Of a DNA stretch of 64,000 bases, positions 37,106-44,367 are shown one piece after another. This DNA comes from Candidatus Nitrohelix vancouverensis (lineage in GTDB: Bacteria; Nitrospinota; Nitrospinia; Nitrospinales; VA-1): positions 1,576,557 through 1,640,556 of the forward strand of contig CP048620.1 in NCBI GenBank assembly GCA_015698305.1, read 5' to 3'. Every line of letters starts with the position of its first letter. Position 1 is the first letter of the stretch. The notes beneath the pieces were generated by a model. That model did not search any database. It worked only from the letters and a program-made list of their open reading frames with translations, and was not told where the DNA came from. Position numbers and translations under genes: made by a program.

Positions 37106-37519
37106 TCATTCAACAAAAGTCGCTGGCATTGAATAATGCAGTTGCGAGATCTTCCACTCGCTGTCCAGGCGCTGAAAAACGGCGGTGAGCCGGGCAAAAA
37201 CCTTGATCGTTCCATCGGGCGCGGAGATTTTAATGTTGATATCCGCCGAAATCCAGGCGATAGACTCGGCTCCCGACACCATCAAATTTTCATAGTTAAA
37301 TTCTGAAATATTCTCGGTTAAATCAAAAATCTGTTTGAAACGGGATTTGATGTTTTCAAGTCCAATGTACTTGGAATCAGTTTTCGTGCCGATGATAGTG
37401 ACGTCGGGTTCGTCAGAAAAAATATCCAACAAGGCATCAGGATCTGCTTTTACATACAAAGCGAGCAGTCTGTCCAAAATCACTTTAATTTCTTTTTCAA
37501 TCGTCGGATCAACTCTCAT
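37106..37519 (-). CDS. SnoaL/NTF2-like protein
   Basis: 137 residues of alpha+beta NTF2 fold: ALYVKADPDALLDIFSDEPD, VTIIGTKTDSKYIGLENIKS, SIAWISADINIKISAPDG and LTAVFQRLDSEWKISQLHYS. This is the nuclear-transport-factor-2-like pattern (SnoaL_3 type). Usually a small-ligand binding or isomerase-like protein; function unknown. First gene of a likely two-gene unit with the symporter. Confidence 0.8.
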   Translation of the reverse strand: MRVDPTIEKEIKVILDRLLALYVKADPDALLDIFSDEPDVTIIGTKTDSKYIGLENIKSRFKQIFDLTENISEFNYENLMVSGAESIAWISADINIKISAPDGTIKVFARLTAVFQRLDSEWKISQLHYSMPATFVE

Positions 37520-37769
37520 TTATAACTCCAGAGGGGAAAATGCGTCCGTTTGTTTTAGAGCCCTGTTCTTCATGGGCCAACGGGGTTTTGAATGCTCGTT
37601 ATGCGCTCCTTTGCTTCAGAAAAACATGTTCCTTATCTATAAGGTAGTTCCAGCTGGAAAAAATTCCACTCCAATTTCATTTTTCTTAGATATCGTGCCG
37701 GGACCAACTCACTCCATATTTTTTGGTTTCTCGTTTTGAGCCCCTTTGGGAATCAGTTGGCTCGGCTGT

Positions 37770-37799
37770 CTGACGCCTTACTTTTAACTAGCGTATAAT
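37770..37799 (+). promoter_or_regulatory. Sigma-70 promoter of the DUF4437 gene
   Basis: CTGACG (37770-37775), 18-base spacer, perfect TATAAT (37794-37799). It lies in the 330-bp gene-free stretch 37520-37852, in which I see nothing else except a CCTTATCTATAAGG palindrome at about 37632. Predicted transcription start falls near 37805. Confidence 0.6.
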
Positions 37800-37852
37800 G
37801 GGCGAGAGAGATCGAATCAAAAATGAGTCCAGTTTCAGGGAGTGATTGCAAA

Positions 37853-38731
37853 GTGAAAAAATATTTACGGGGAATCGTTGCATGTATCGCATGCGCTGGC
37901 CTGTCAGTCGCAAGCCACAGCCTTGCCGGCGAAGCGGCGGTCGGGTCGGGTTCCTCGATAGTCTTGATGTCCGAGGTAGAGTGGGGGCCGCTCAATCCTG
38001 CTCGCGGCGACAAGGGGCCAAGGGCGGGCGCTCTTTGGGGCGATCGCAATGCTCCCGGCCCGTCGGGCTTTCTGGTCAGGTTTGTGGACGGTTTTTCGTC
38101 GCCCTCGCATATTCACAATGTCTCCTATCGCGGCGTGGTCGTCAGCGGACTCGTTCATAACGATGATCCTGAGGCCGCTGATATGTGGATGTCGAGGGCT
38201 TCGTATTGGACGCAACCTGCGGGCGAGGCGCATATCACTGCGGCGAAGGGGAGCGTCAACCTGGCTTATATAGAGATTGAGGAAGGTCCCTACCTTGTTC
38301 TGCCCACAGAAAAAGCTTTTGATAACGGCGAAAGGCCGGTCAACCTGGAGGCGAAGAATATCGTGTGGTTGAACGCATCGAACCTTAACTGGATCGATGC
38401 GCCGGGAACCTCAGACTCTGCCAATGGACCGAAGCTGGCATTTCTATGGGGCAAGCCGCAAGCCGATGAATTGAATGGATCCTTCATCAAACTTCCAGCA
38501 GGATTTACTGGAAGGATGAGTAGCCAGGCTTCGAGTTTCCATGCGGTTGTGATTCAGGGTCAGGCCCGACGCGAGGGGCTGGGCGATGCTGAAACGAGGA
38601 CGCTGGAGCCGGGCAGTTATTTCGGTTCCAAGGGAACGTCGGAGCATCGCCTGTCGTGCGTAGCGGAAGAGGCTTGCATTATTTATGTGCGGGTGAGCGG
38701 CAAGTATGCAGTCATTCCAGCGCTTCAATGA
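37853..38731 (+). CDS. Exported DUF4437 (cupin-like) protein
   Basis: 292 residues from the GTG at 37853, preceded by GGGAG; the ATG at 37823 adds ten polar residues ahead of the signal peptide ([20 protein letters not shown], ending LAGEA). Two repeated cupin-like modules: [40 protein letters not shown] and [16 protein letters not shown] in the first, [20 protein letters not shown] and [15 protein letters not shown] in the second. The His-rich SHIHN motif may bind metal. Enzymatic role unknown. Confidence 0.8.
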   Translation: MKKYLRGIVACIACAGLSVASHSLAGEAAVGSGSSIVLMSEVEWGPLNPARGDKGPRAGALWGDRNAPGPSGFLVRFVDGFSSPSHIHNVSYRGVVVSGLVHNDDPEAADMWMSRASYWTQPAGEAHITAAKGSVNLAYIEIEEGPYLVLPTEKAFDNGERPVNLEAKNIVWLNASNLNWIDAPGTSDSANGPKLAFLWGKPQADELNGSFIKLPAGFTGRMSSQASSFHAVVIQGQARREGLGDAETRTLEPGSYFGSKGTSEHRLSCVAEEACIIYVRVSGKYAVIPALQ

Positions 38732-38845
38732 TAAAGCGTCACGCTTGAAGCGCTTGCTTGCAAACCTGCATCCGGCTCGAATTTGCTTCTTGCAGGCGTT
38801 TAGGAATGAGAGAGGACGCGACGATTCGAGTCGCAGGAGATTCGA

Positions 38846-39199
38846 TCAGGCCCCTCGCTTTCTGGCGCTCGCCTGCGGGATTGCATGTTGATTCCCCCAC
38901 TTTTCCAGAGCCAGTAAGATCGGGCGGAGGGACTTTCCTTTTTGGGTCAGGCTGTATTCCACCTTCGGCGGAACCTCGGCGTACACCTTGCGCGAAACCA
39001 GCCCGTCACTTTCTAATTCCCTGAGTTGTTTGGTCAGCATCCTTTGCGTCACGTTTCCCATGTTGCGTTTGAGCTCGTTGAAACGTTTGACGCCGTCCAG
39101 CAGATGATACAAGGCCATGCCTTTCCACTTCCCACCGAACAATTCGAGAGACGCTTCGACGGGGCATGCCCCAGAGCAATCATAGCTTTTAAATCTCAT
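38846..39199 (-). CDS. HxlR-family transcriptional regulator
   Basis: 117 residues. Winged-helix HxlR pattern: [60 protein letters not shown] and [16 protein letters not shown]. Cys8 and Cys12 ([10 protein letters not shown]) at the N-terminus match HxlR/YodB members that sense quinones, aldehydes or thiol-active compounds through cysteines. It is divergent from a reductase of the medium-chain family, the usual HxlR arrangement. Confidence 0.92.
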   Translation of the reverse strand: MRFKSYDCSGACPVEASLELFGGKWKGMALYHLLDGVKRFNELKRNMGNVTQRMLTKQLRELESDGLVSRKVYAEVPPKVEYSLTQKGKSLRPILLALEKWGNQHAIPQASARKRGA

Positions 39200-39212
39200 G
39201 TTGGGCCCCTAT

Positions 39213-39220
39213 AGTATACT
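39213..39220. promoter_or_regulatory. Palindrome in the hxlR/reductase divergent region, operator candidate
   Basis: AGTATACT is a perfect palindrome, 13 bp upstream of the HxlR start, in the 157-bp intergenic region. Similar TACT/AGTA half-sites are known for YodB-type operators. It could repress both the regulator and the reductase. Weak by itself. Confidence 0.35.
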
Positions 39221-39356
39221 TTATGTGCCTATATCACTTTAATGTGCGTACTTGTCATAATAGTCAGTATATCGTAGTTTGAGTGTATGATCAAACTTTG
39301 GCGGCTCAGGCAGGCAACGCCGGGCGTCATTAAACATATTTCTAAAGAGGCAAGTT

Positions 39357-40379
39357 ATGAAAGCAATTGGTTATCAACTTGATGGTGGGGCGAAAAGCGG
39401 CGCCTTCGTTGAATTCGAACAGCAGACGCCTCAAGCGAAGGGGCATGATCTGCTGGTGAGGATCGAGGCGGTATCTGTCAACCCCGTTGACTACAAGGTG
39501 CGTCAGGGACTCAAAGAAGCGCAGACTCCTCCTGTAATTCTCGGCTGGGACGCCGCCGGAGTGGTTGAGTCCGTCGGCGATAAGGTGAGCCGTTTTAAAA
39601 TTGGCGACCGCGTTTATTATGCAGGGGATATCACCCGGAGCGGTAGCAACGCTTCCCACCAATTGGTGGAAGAGCATATCGTCGGTCGCATGCCGAAATC
39701 GCTGGATTTTGCAGAAGCCGCCGCCTTGCCCCTCACCGGCATCACGGCATGGGAGGCGCTCTTTGATCGTCTTAAAATCGATCCCGATGCGGACAGGGAC
39801 AAGCAAATTCTAATCATTGGCGGCGCCGGAGGAGTCGGCTCGATTGCGATTCAACTGGCTAAAAAGGTCGCCCATTTGAAAGTCATTGCCACCGCTTCGC
39901 GCGAAGAGAGTCGTCAGTGGTGTTTGTCGCTGGGGGCGGATGTTGTGGTCAATCACCGCGAGAACATGCCCGAGCAGTTCAAGCAACAAGGGCTCGCGCA
40001 ACCTGATTATGTTCTTTGCTTGAATGACACCGACGGTCATTTCAAGGCGATGTCGGAACTGGTGGCTCCGCAGGGAATGATTTGCAGTATCGTCGAAACC
40101 GCTCAAGATCACAGTCTGGATGAATTGAAATCAAAGAGCGCGGGATTTGTCTGGGAGTTCATGTTCACGCGGTCCATGTATGCAACTGCCGACAGAGGCA
40201 AACAGCATGATTTGTTGAACTCGATCGCCGAGCTTGTTGATGCGGGGGAAATCAAATCAACTCTGAATGAAATTTTTGGAGAACTCTCGGCGGAAAATAT
40301 TTCGAAGGCTCATCAACAAGTCGAGGCCGGGGCAAGCATCGGTAAAATCGTGTTGACTCAAGGCTGGGAAAAGAAGTGA
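39357..40379 (+). CDS. Zinc-type alcohol dehydrogenase family / quinone oxidoreductase-like protein
   Basis: 340 residues, start preceded by AGAGG. N-terminal GroES-like part (SVNPVDYKVRQGL, VILGWDAAGVVESVGDKVSR) and NAD(P)-binding part (ILIIGGAGGVGSIAIQLAKK, glycine motif about 153-160). The catalytic zinc ligands of true alcohol dehydrogenases are missing (no Cys in VDYKVRQG), so a zinc-free NADPH quinone reductase or enone reductase is more likely. Control by the divergent HxlR protein would suit electrophile detoxification. Confidence 0.9.
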   Translation: MKAIGYQLDGGAKSGAFVEFEQQTPQAKGHDLLVRIEAVSVNPVDYKVRQGLKEAQTPPVILGWDAAGVVESVGDKVSRFKIGDRVYYAGDITRSGSNASHQLVEEHIVGRMPKSLDFAEAAALPLTGITAWEALFDRLKIDPDADRDKQILIIGGAGGVGSIAIQLAKKVAHLKVIATASREESRQWCLSLGADVVVNHRENMPEQFKQQGLAQPDYVLCLNDTDGHFKAMSELVAPQGMICSIVETAQDHSLDELKSKSAGFVWEFMFTRSMYATADRGKQHDLLNSIAELVDAGEIKSTLNEIFGELSAENISKAHQQVEAGASIGKIVLTQGWEKK

Positions 40380-40515
40380 TATTTTTTCAACTTACCGCGT
40401 TTCTTGACGTCATGATAGATGAGACGAACGGCGCCGACTCTGGAGCATTTCTATAGCGCTTTCTTGAAGCGAATGGGGATTTGCGGAAACAATAAACTCT
40501 GTATCGCTCATGGCC

Positions 40516-41259
40516 TCATTTCTGACTGCGGTCGATCTTTTTGAAGCCAACGGGAATTTGCGGTGGTTTGGGAAGCCCGACCGTGAGGAGGTATTGCTCG
40601 AAGTCGGGATGGTTATAAATGTCGTGAGGGATGGGGTAGATTCGTTTCGGTTGATCGTCCTTGTCTGAATCCTTTATCCCGTACTTTTTTTTCAGTTCCA
40701 GCGGGAAGTCTACATTATTCTTGAGCAGGTAATCGAGGATGGCGGGTTCCAGTAAAATATGGGTTGGCAGTAGGGCCAAAGGATGCCCCGTCTCGGTTTT
40801 GGCTTGCTCGGTTTGATTCTTTTCTTCTCTGACCGGCGTTGCGTGTTGGGGGCGCTCGTCTTGCGTTGATTGCGGGGGAGTCGCCTGTTTTGTTCTGGCT
40901 TGTTTTTGGGGAACGGGGCTGGGAGCATCGCCTCCGTTACCCATGATTTTGACATAACTCTTGCCCGCTTCGTTGGACCAGACTTCAATTTTGTTGAAGT
41001 CGCGCAACAGCGTTGATACCAGCTCCCGCCAGTTTGCTTTTTTCATATTCAGGGAGAGCCGGGGAAAAACCATGCCTTTGGGGATGTCAAAGCGAATTCC
41101 GCTTTGGCGCTGAATCTCTCCCAGAATATCGAGCATGGGAACCTGTTGCGCCTCAAGACGAACGCCGTCTTTTTCTTCTATCAGGGAGAGAGAAGGCGCT
41201 TGAGCTTTCGCCGGAGAAACGAGGCAGAGTATCAGGAGTAGAGAAACAAAGAGTCGCAT
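40516..41259 (-). CDS. Exported protein with STN-like (secretin/TonB short N-terminal) domain
   Basis: 247 residues, signal peptide MRLFVSLLLILCLVSPAKAQ. First domain: GVRLEAQQVPMLDILGEIQR, IRFDIPKGMVFPRLSL, WRELVSTLLRDFNKIEVW, i.e. the beta-alpha pattern of the STN domain. Then a low-complexity Gln/Thr/Lys/Pro linker (PQKQARTKQATPPQSTQD) and a C-terminal part with ILLEPAILDYLLKNNVDFPL. Secretion or pilus accessory roles are known for STN proteins, but no secretin is nearby. Confidence 0.65.
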   Translation of the reverse strand: MRLFVSLLLILCLVSPAKAQAPSLSLIEEKDGVRLEAQQVPMLDILGEIQRQSGIRFDIPKGMVFPRLSLNMKKANWRELVSTLLRDFNKIEVWSNEAGKSYVKIMGNGGDAPSPVPQKQARTKQATPPQSTQDERPQHATPVREEKNQTEQAKTETGHPLALLPTHILLEPAILDYLLKNNVDFPLELKKKYGIKDSDKDDQPKRIYPIPHDIYNHPDFEQYLLTVGLPKPPQIPVGFKKIDRSQK

Positions 41260-41348
41260 GCTGGATATCTAGAGACCATGAGTGAAACGCTTTCGTTCGA
41301 GTTTGCTCCCTGAGAGGGGGATGCGTCAAGTCAATTGAGTCAGAGAAA

Positions 41349-41380
41349 CAAGCGGGTCGGGAAACTCCCAACCCGCTTGT
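41349..41380 (-). terminator. Terminator of the large collagen-like gene
   Basis: CAAGCGGGT (41349-41357) pairs with ACCCGCTTG (41371-41379), extended by CGGG/TCCC. A TTTCTCT run follows on the minus strand. It lies 24 bp downstream of the stop at 41404. Confidence 0.75.
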
Positions 41381-41403
41381 GCGTTTGAATCCATGTCTGC
41401 AAA

Positions 41404-42951
41404 TCAATTTGGCGAAGAAAAACTGCCTCCCACCCAGTTTCTTATTCCTGTGGCTGATCTGCCTGAGCCACCGCTGACGCTGGAGTAGTGGCCGACAGCA
41501 TAATTATTTACGCCACCGCTGACGCTGGAGTAATTGCCGGAGGCCAAATTGCTCACGCCACCGCTGATGCTGGAGTAGTCTCCAGGGAGAGAGTTCCCTG
41601 ATCCACCGCTGGCGCTGGAGTATGAGCCGTCGGCTTGATTAGAATTGCCGCCACTGACGCTGGAGTAGTCTCCAGCGGCGCTATTGTAAGAGCCGCCACT
41701 GACGATGGCATAGAGGCCGGAAGCTTGATTTCGTTGGCCGCCGCTGATGCTGGAGTAATTGCCGTAAGCAAAATTGCTCGCGCCACCGCTGACGATGGAG
41801 TAATCGCCGGGGGCAAGATTTCTCTCGCCGCCGCTGACGTTGGAGGCGTAGCCGGAGGCTTCGTTGTATCGTCCGGCAGTGACGCTGGCGTAGCCTTGAC
41901 TGGCCGAATTTTCAGTTCCGGCGACGATGCCTCCAAAGCTGGAGTAATTGTTGCCTGTGCCTACGATCAGGTAATGCGATCCTGTTTTATTGGAAGAGAA
42001 AGATAAGCTGTCTTCGTTGTAACCGATGAAGAGGTTTCCAGTTCCATTGACGGTTCCGCCTGTCTGCCCGGAACCGCTGACCACTTGCAGGTTCATGCCG
42101 GTGAAGAGCAGACGGTCAAATCCCCTGGCATCCGTATCCCGCGTTACGCCGGAAAAACGGTTCCGCAATTCGCTGATGTCGGCCGTGATCTGAGTGGTGT
42201 CTGCATTGCCCGGAGGACCTTGAGGTCCAACGGGACCTTGCGCGCCATCGAGACCCGCCAGTCCTTGCAGACCGGTATCGCCTTTCGGTCCTTGCGGTCC
42301 GGTCAGACCTATCGGTCCCTGTGGCCCGGCGGGACCTTGCGCGCCATCGAGACCCGCCAGTCCTTGCAGACCGGTATCGCCTTTCGGTCCTTGCGGTCCG
42401 GTCAGACCTATCGGTCCCTGTGGCCCGGCGGGACCTTGCGCGCCATCGAGACCCGCCAGTCCTTGCAGACCGGTATCGCCTTTCGGTCCTTGCGGTCCGG
42501 TCAGACCTATCGGTCCCTGTGGCCCGGCGGGACCTTGCGCGCCATCGAGACCCGCCAGTCCCTGCAGACCGGTATCGCCCTTCGGTCCTTGCGGACCGGT
42601 CAGACCCATCGGGCCTTGCGGTCCGGCGGGACCTTGTGCGCCATCGAGACCCGCCAGTCCCTGCAGACCGGTATCGCCTTTCGGGCCTTGAGGGCCGGGA
42701 GTCAATTGAATGTTAGTGATTTGCGATTGCAAGGAGGCAATCTGCTGTTCCATATTTTGTATGATAGTCCACAGGCGACGTTTTGAAATTTTGTCATCGT
42801 CGTCATCGTCTTTATTCTTTTTTTTGCTGATCTTGTTTTTACCTTTTTTATCAGAATCATCGTCGTCCGCTAATGCGGCAGAAGCGCATGTCAGGGACAG
42901 TAAAAAAATGACCGCAACTAAAAGACCTGTGCAGGTTCGATTCAGGTTCAT
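41404..42951 (-). CDS. Collagen-like exported protein with YadA-like beta-roll head
   Basis: 515 residues, AAGGAG ribosome-binding site. Signal peptide ends CASAALA; then a Lys/Asp-rich linker ([16 protein letters not shown]), a coiled-coil segment ([20 protein letters not shown]) and Gly-X-Y triplets made of five near-identical 33-residue units. From about residue 335 there are about nine repeats of about 15 residues, type [15 protein letters not shown], as in left-handed beta-roll heads of trimeric adhesins (YadA/Hep_Hag). No membrane anchor at the C-terminus (ends GGSFSSPN). The protein most likely forms secreted or surface trimers. Same domain order as the frameshifted gene at 33757. Confidence 0.85.
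   Translation of the reverse strand: MNLNRTCTGLLVAVIFLLSLTCASAALADDDDSDKKGKNKISKKKNKDDDDDDKISKRRLWTIIQNMEQQIASLQSQITNIQLTPGPQGPKGDTGLQGLAGLDGAQGPAGPQGPMGLTGPQGPKGDTGLQGLAGLDGAQGPAGPQGPIGLTGPQGPKGDTGLQGLAGLDGAQGPAGPQGPIGLTGPQGPKGDTGLQGLAGLDGAQGPAGPQGPIGLTGPQGPKGDTGLQGLAGLDGAQGPVGPQGPPGNADTTQITADISELRNRFSGVTRDTDARGFDRLLFTGMNLQVVSGSGQTGGTVNGTGNLFIGYNEDSLSFSSNKTGSHYLIVGTGNNYSSFGGIVAGTENSASQGYASVTAGRYNEASGYASNVSGGERNLAPGDYSIVSGGASNFAYGNYSSISGGQRNQASGLYAIVSGGSYNSAAGDYSSVSGGNSNQADGSYSSASGGSGNSLPGDYSSISGGVSNLASGNYSSVSGGVNNYAVGHYSSVSGGSGRSATGIRNWVGGSFSSPN
42206..42702. repeat. Five-copy 99-bp tandem repeat encoding collagen triplets
   Basis: GCGCCATCGAGACCCGCCAG recurs every 99 bp at about 42242, 42341, 42440, 42539 and 42638. 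Each unit encodes 33 residues (11 Gly-X-Y triplets). The inner units are almost identical at DNA level, the outer ones carry silent or conservative changes (M/I, V/A). Not a CRISPR array: no spacers and the repeats stay in frame. Confidence 0.9.
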
Positions 42952-43044
42952 GCAGTTTCTCCTTGATGAAGGGATCGTTTCATATGAATTTATAAATGAT
43001 CCGATGGACCATTCCTTATGGATTAATGTTGTAATTGCAGAGAG

Positions 43045-43072
43045 ATAATATAATCACGTTCCATCTGCTCAA
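43045..43072 (-). promoter_or_regulatory. Sigma-70 promoter of the large collagen-like gene
   Basis: Read on the minus strand: TTGAGC (43067-43072), 16-base spacer, TATTAT (43045-43050), leaving a leader of about 85 bases before the start at 42951. The rest of the gene-free stretch 42952-43258 shows nothing else. Confidence 0.4.
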
Positions 43073-43258
43073 TCGGTGAGAATATTACTGACAATCCGGG
43101 GAAAGTCAAAGCATAATATGGTGTTCCTTTTTTCAGGAAAACATCAATTTAATATCAATGATTTAACCGGGTAGTTGGTGCGAAATATTTTGTTTGGATG
43201 AGGGGATTTGTTTTGCGAATCGCTGGCGTTTGAGCAAGGATTTTAGGGGAGCGCGGCT

Positions 43259-43801
43259 GTGAATGGCCCCAATTCTCGTCAGGGAGAGGGGTCTGCTGAT
43301 AAGCTGTTGCTATGGAATAGAAAAGTGAAACCTTGCCGAATACGACTCGCCATTCCTGCCGACTTTGAAACCTGCGCGCTGATTTTCACCCGGGCCTGGA
43401 ACTGCTCGCTACCCGAAAAACCGAAACAAGTGACGGTGGATGACATCATCTTGTTGACTGAAGGCGAACTGGTTCACGTGGCTGAACGCGGTGGAAAGGT
43501 GGCGGGCTTTATTTCAGTCTGGGAACCGGAAAGCTTCATTCACCATTTGTATGTTGATCCCGAATTTTGGGGAATGGGGATCGGGACGGAGTTGGTCGAT
43601 TTTATGGCTTCGTTGACCAGGGGACGTCCTTTGGGCTTGAAGTGCAAAGTCGGAAATAAGTTGGCGATGGCTTTTTACCGGGCGCGGGGTTTTGTAGAAA
43701 CAGACGAGCGAGGCGAAGACGAATACGGCCCCTGGGCGCGCTTGCTTCGAGTATCGAACCCTGAGCGACAACCGATGCGTTCACTTAAGCCATACGATTA
43801 A
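43259..43801 (+). CDS. GNAT-family acetyltransferase
   Basis: 180 residues from the GTG at 43259, which has GGGGAG seven bases upstream; a GTG at 43325 would start just before the domain. The fold reads IRLAIPADFETCALIFTRAW, HVAERGGKVAGFISVWE, FIHHLYVDPEFWGMGIGTEL (the acetyl-CoA loop, R/QxxGxG/A type as WGMGIG) and AMAFYRARGFVETDERGED. N-acetylation of an amine is expected; acceptor unknown. It is followed by a separate small gene with its own ribosome-binding site. Confidence 0.9.
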   Translation: MNGPNSRQGEGSADKLLLWNRKVKPCRIRLAIPADFETCALIFTRAWNCSLPEKPKQVTVDDIILLTEGELVHVAERGGKVAGFISVWEPESFIHHLYVDPEFWGMGIGTELVDFMASLTRGRPLGLKCKVGNKLAMAFYRARGFVETDERGEDEYGPWARLLRVSNPERQPMRSLKPYD

Positions 43802-43872
43802 AATATTGTTAGAATTTCCCATGTCATGATATTACTTAGGGCGAATCGAATTCCTAAACAGGAGTGAACTCA

Positions 43873-44337
43873 ATGAATACGGTTGCAAGAAAAGTATTAC
43901 TGTTTGGAGGCGGGGGAGTTCTGTTTTTTACGCTGGCCCTGTTTGGAATGTTTTCCGTTCAATCGCCGCAAAAATTGTCGTTACCGCCTTTTTCAGAGTG
44001 GACGGTGTATTCCGGCGTTACGGTTAAAGCGAATGGGGATTGGGAAATTGTCGTTGATGGCACGGACGCTCCGTATTTATATCAAATTCAAAGCCCCCCT
44101 ATCGATGTCGAATTCTTCCAAAATGTCTATCAGTTTTCGCTTCCCATAGAGGTGATGCAAGGAAAGGTGGCTGTGGGCGTACTCAATGAGGGCAAAGAGA
44201 CTTGGTTGAACGCTCCAAAATTACTGAGCCATTATTCCGTTAAAACGATGTTCAACCGTCAGGTGAGCGTTGTGGTGGCAAATGATGACCCGGGCCCAAG
44301 CAATCCCAGTCGTTTCACGGTTAGAATCCCCAGATAA
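43873..44337 (+). CDS. Membrane-anchored beta-sandwich protein of unknown function
   Basis: 154 residues from the ATG at 43873, eight bases after GGAG. One N-terminal membrane segment (VLLFGGGGVLFFTLALFGMF) and a beta-rich outer part (DWEIVVDGTDAPYLYQIQSP, FFQNVYQFSLPIEVMQGKVA, RQVSVVVANDDPG). The pattern recalls carbohydrate-binding or jelly-roll modules, and something similar closes the neighbouring 885-residue membrane protein, but identity is uncertain. It is convergent with that gene (30 bp between stops). Confidence 0.6.
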   Translation: MNTVARKVLLFGGGGVLFFTLALFGMFSVQSPQKLSLPPFSEWTVYSGVTVKANGDWEIVVDGTDAPYLYQIQSPPIDVEFFQNVYQFSLPIEVMQGKVAVGVLNEGKETWLNAPKLLSHYSVKTMFNRQVSVVVANDDPGPSNPSRFTVRIPR

Positions 44338-44367
44338 GTCCAGGATAAGACGAGTTCAGATATTGAG

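Noticed and set aside
42206-42702. CRISPR-like array
   Set aside because: Repeat unit is 99 bp with no unique spacers and it encodes in-frame collagen triplets.
42085-42786. Long plus-strand reading frame opposite the collagen-like gene
   Set aside because: Arg/Ser/Leu-rich repeats are the antisense image of the Gly-X-Y codons; the sense frame has signal peptide, linker, head and promoter.
42710-43048. Plus-strand frame over the start region of the collagen-like gene
   Set aside because: It overlaps the real gene and its promoter, has a Ser-rich low-complexity segment from antisense GAT/GAC codons, and no family likeness.
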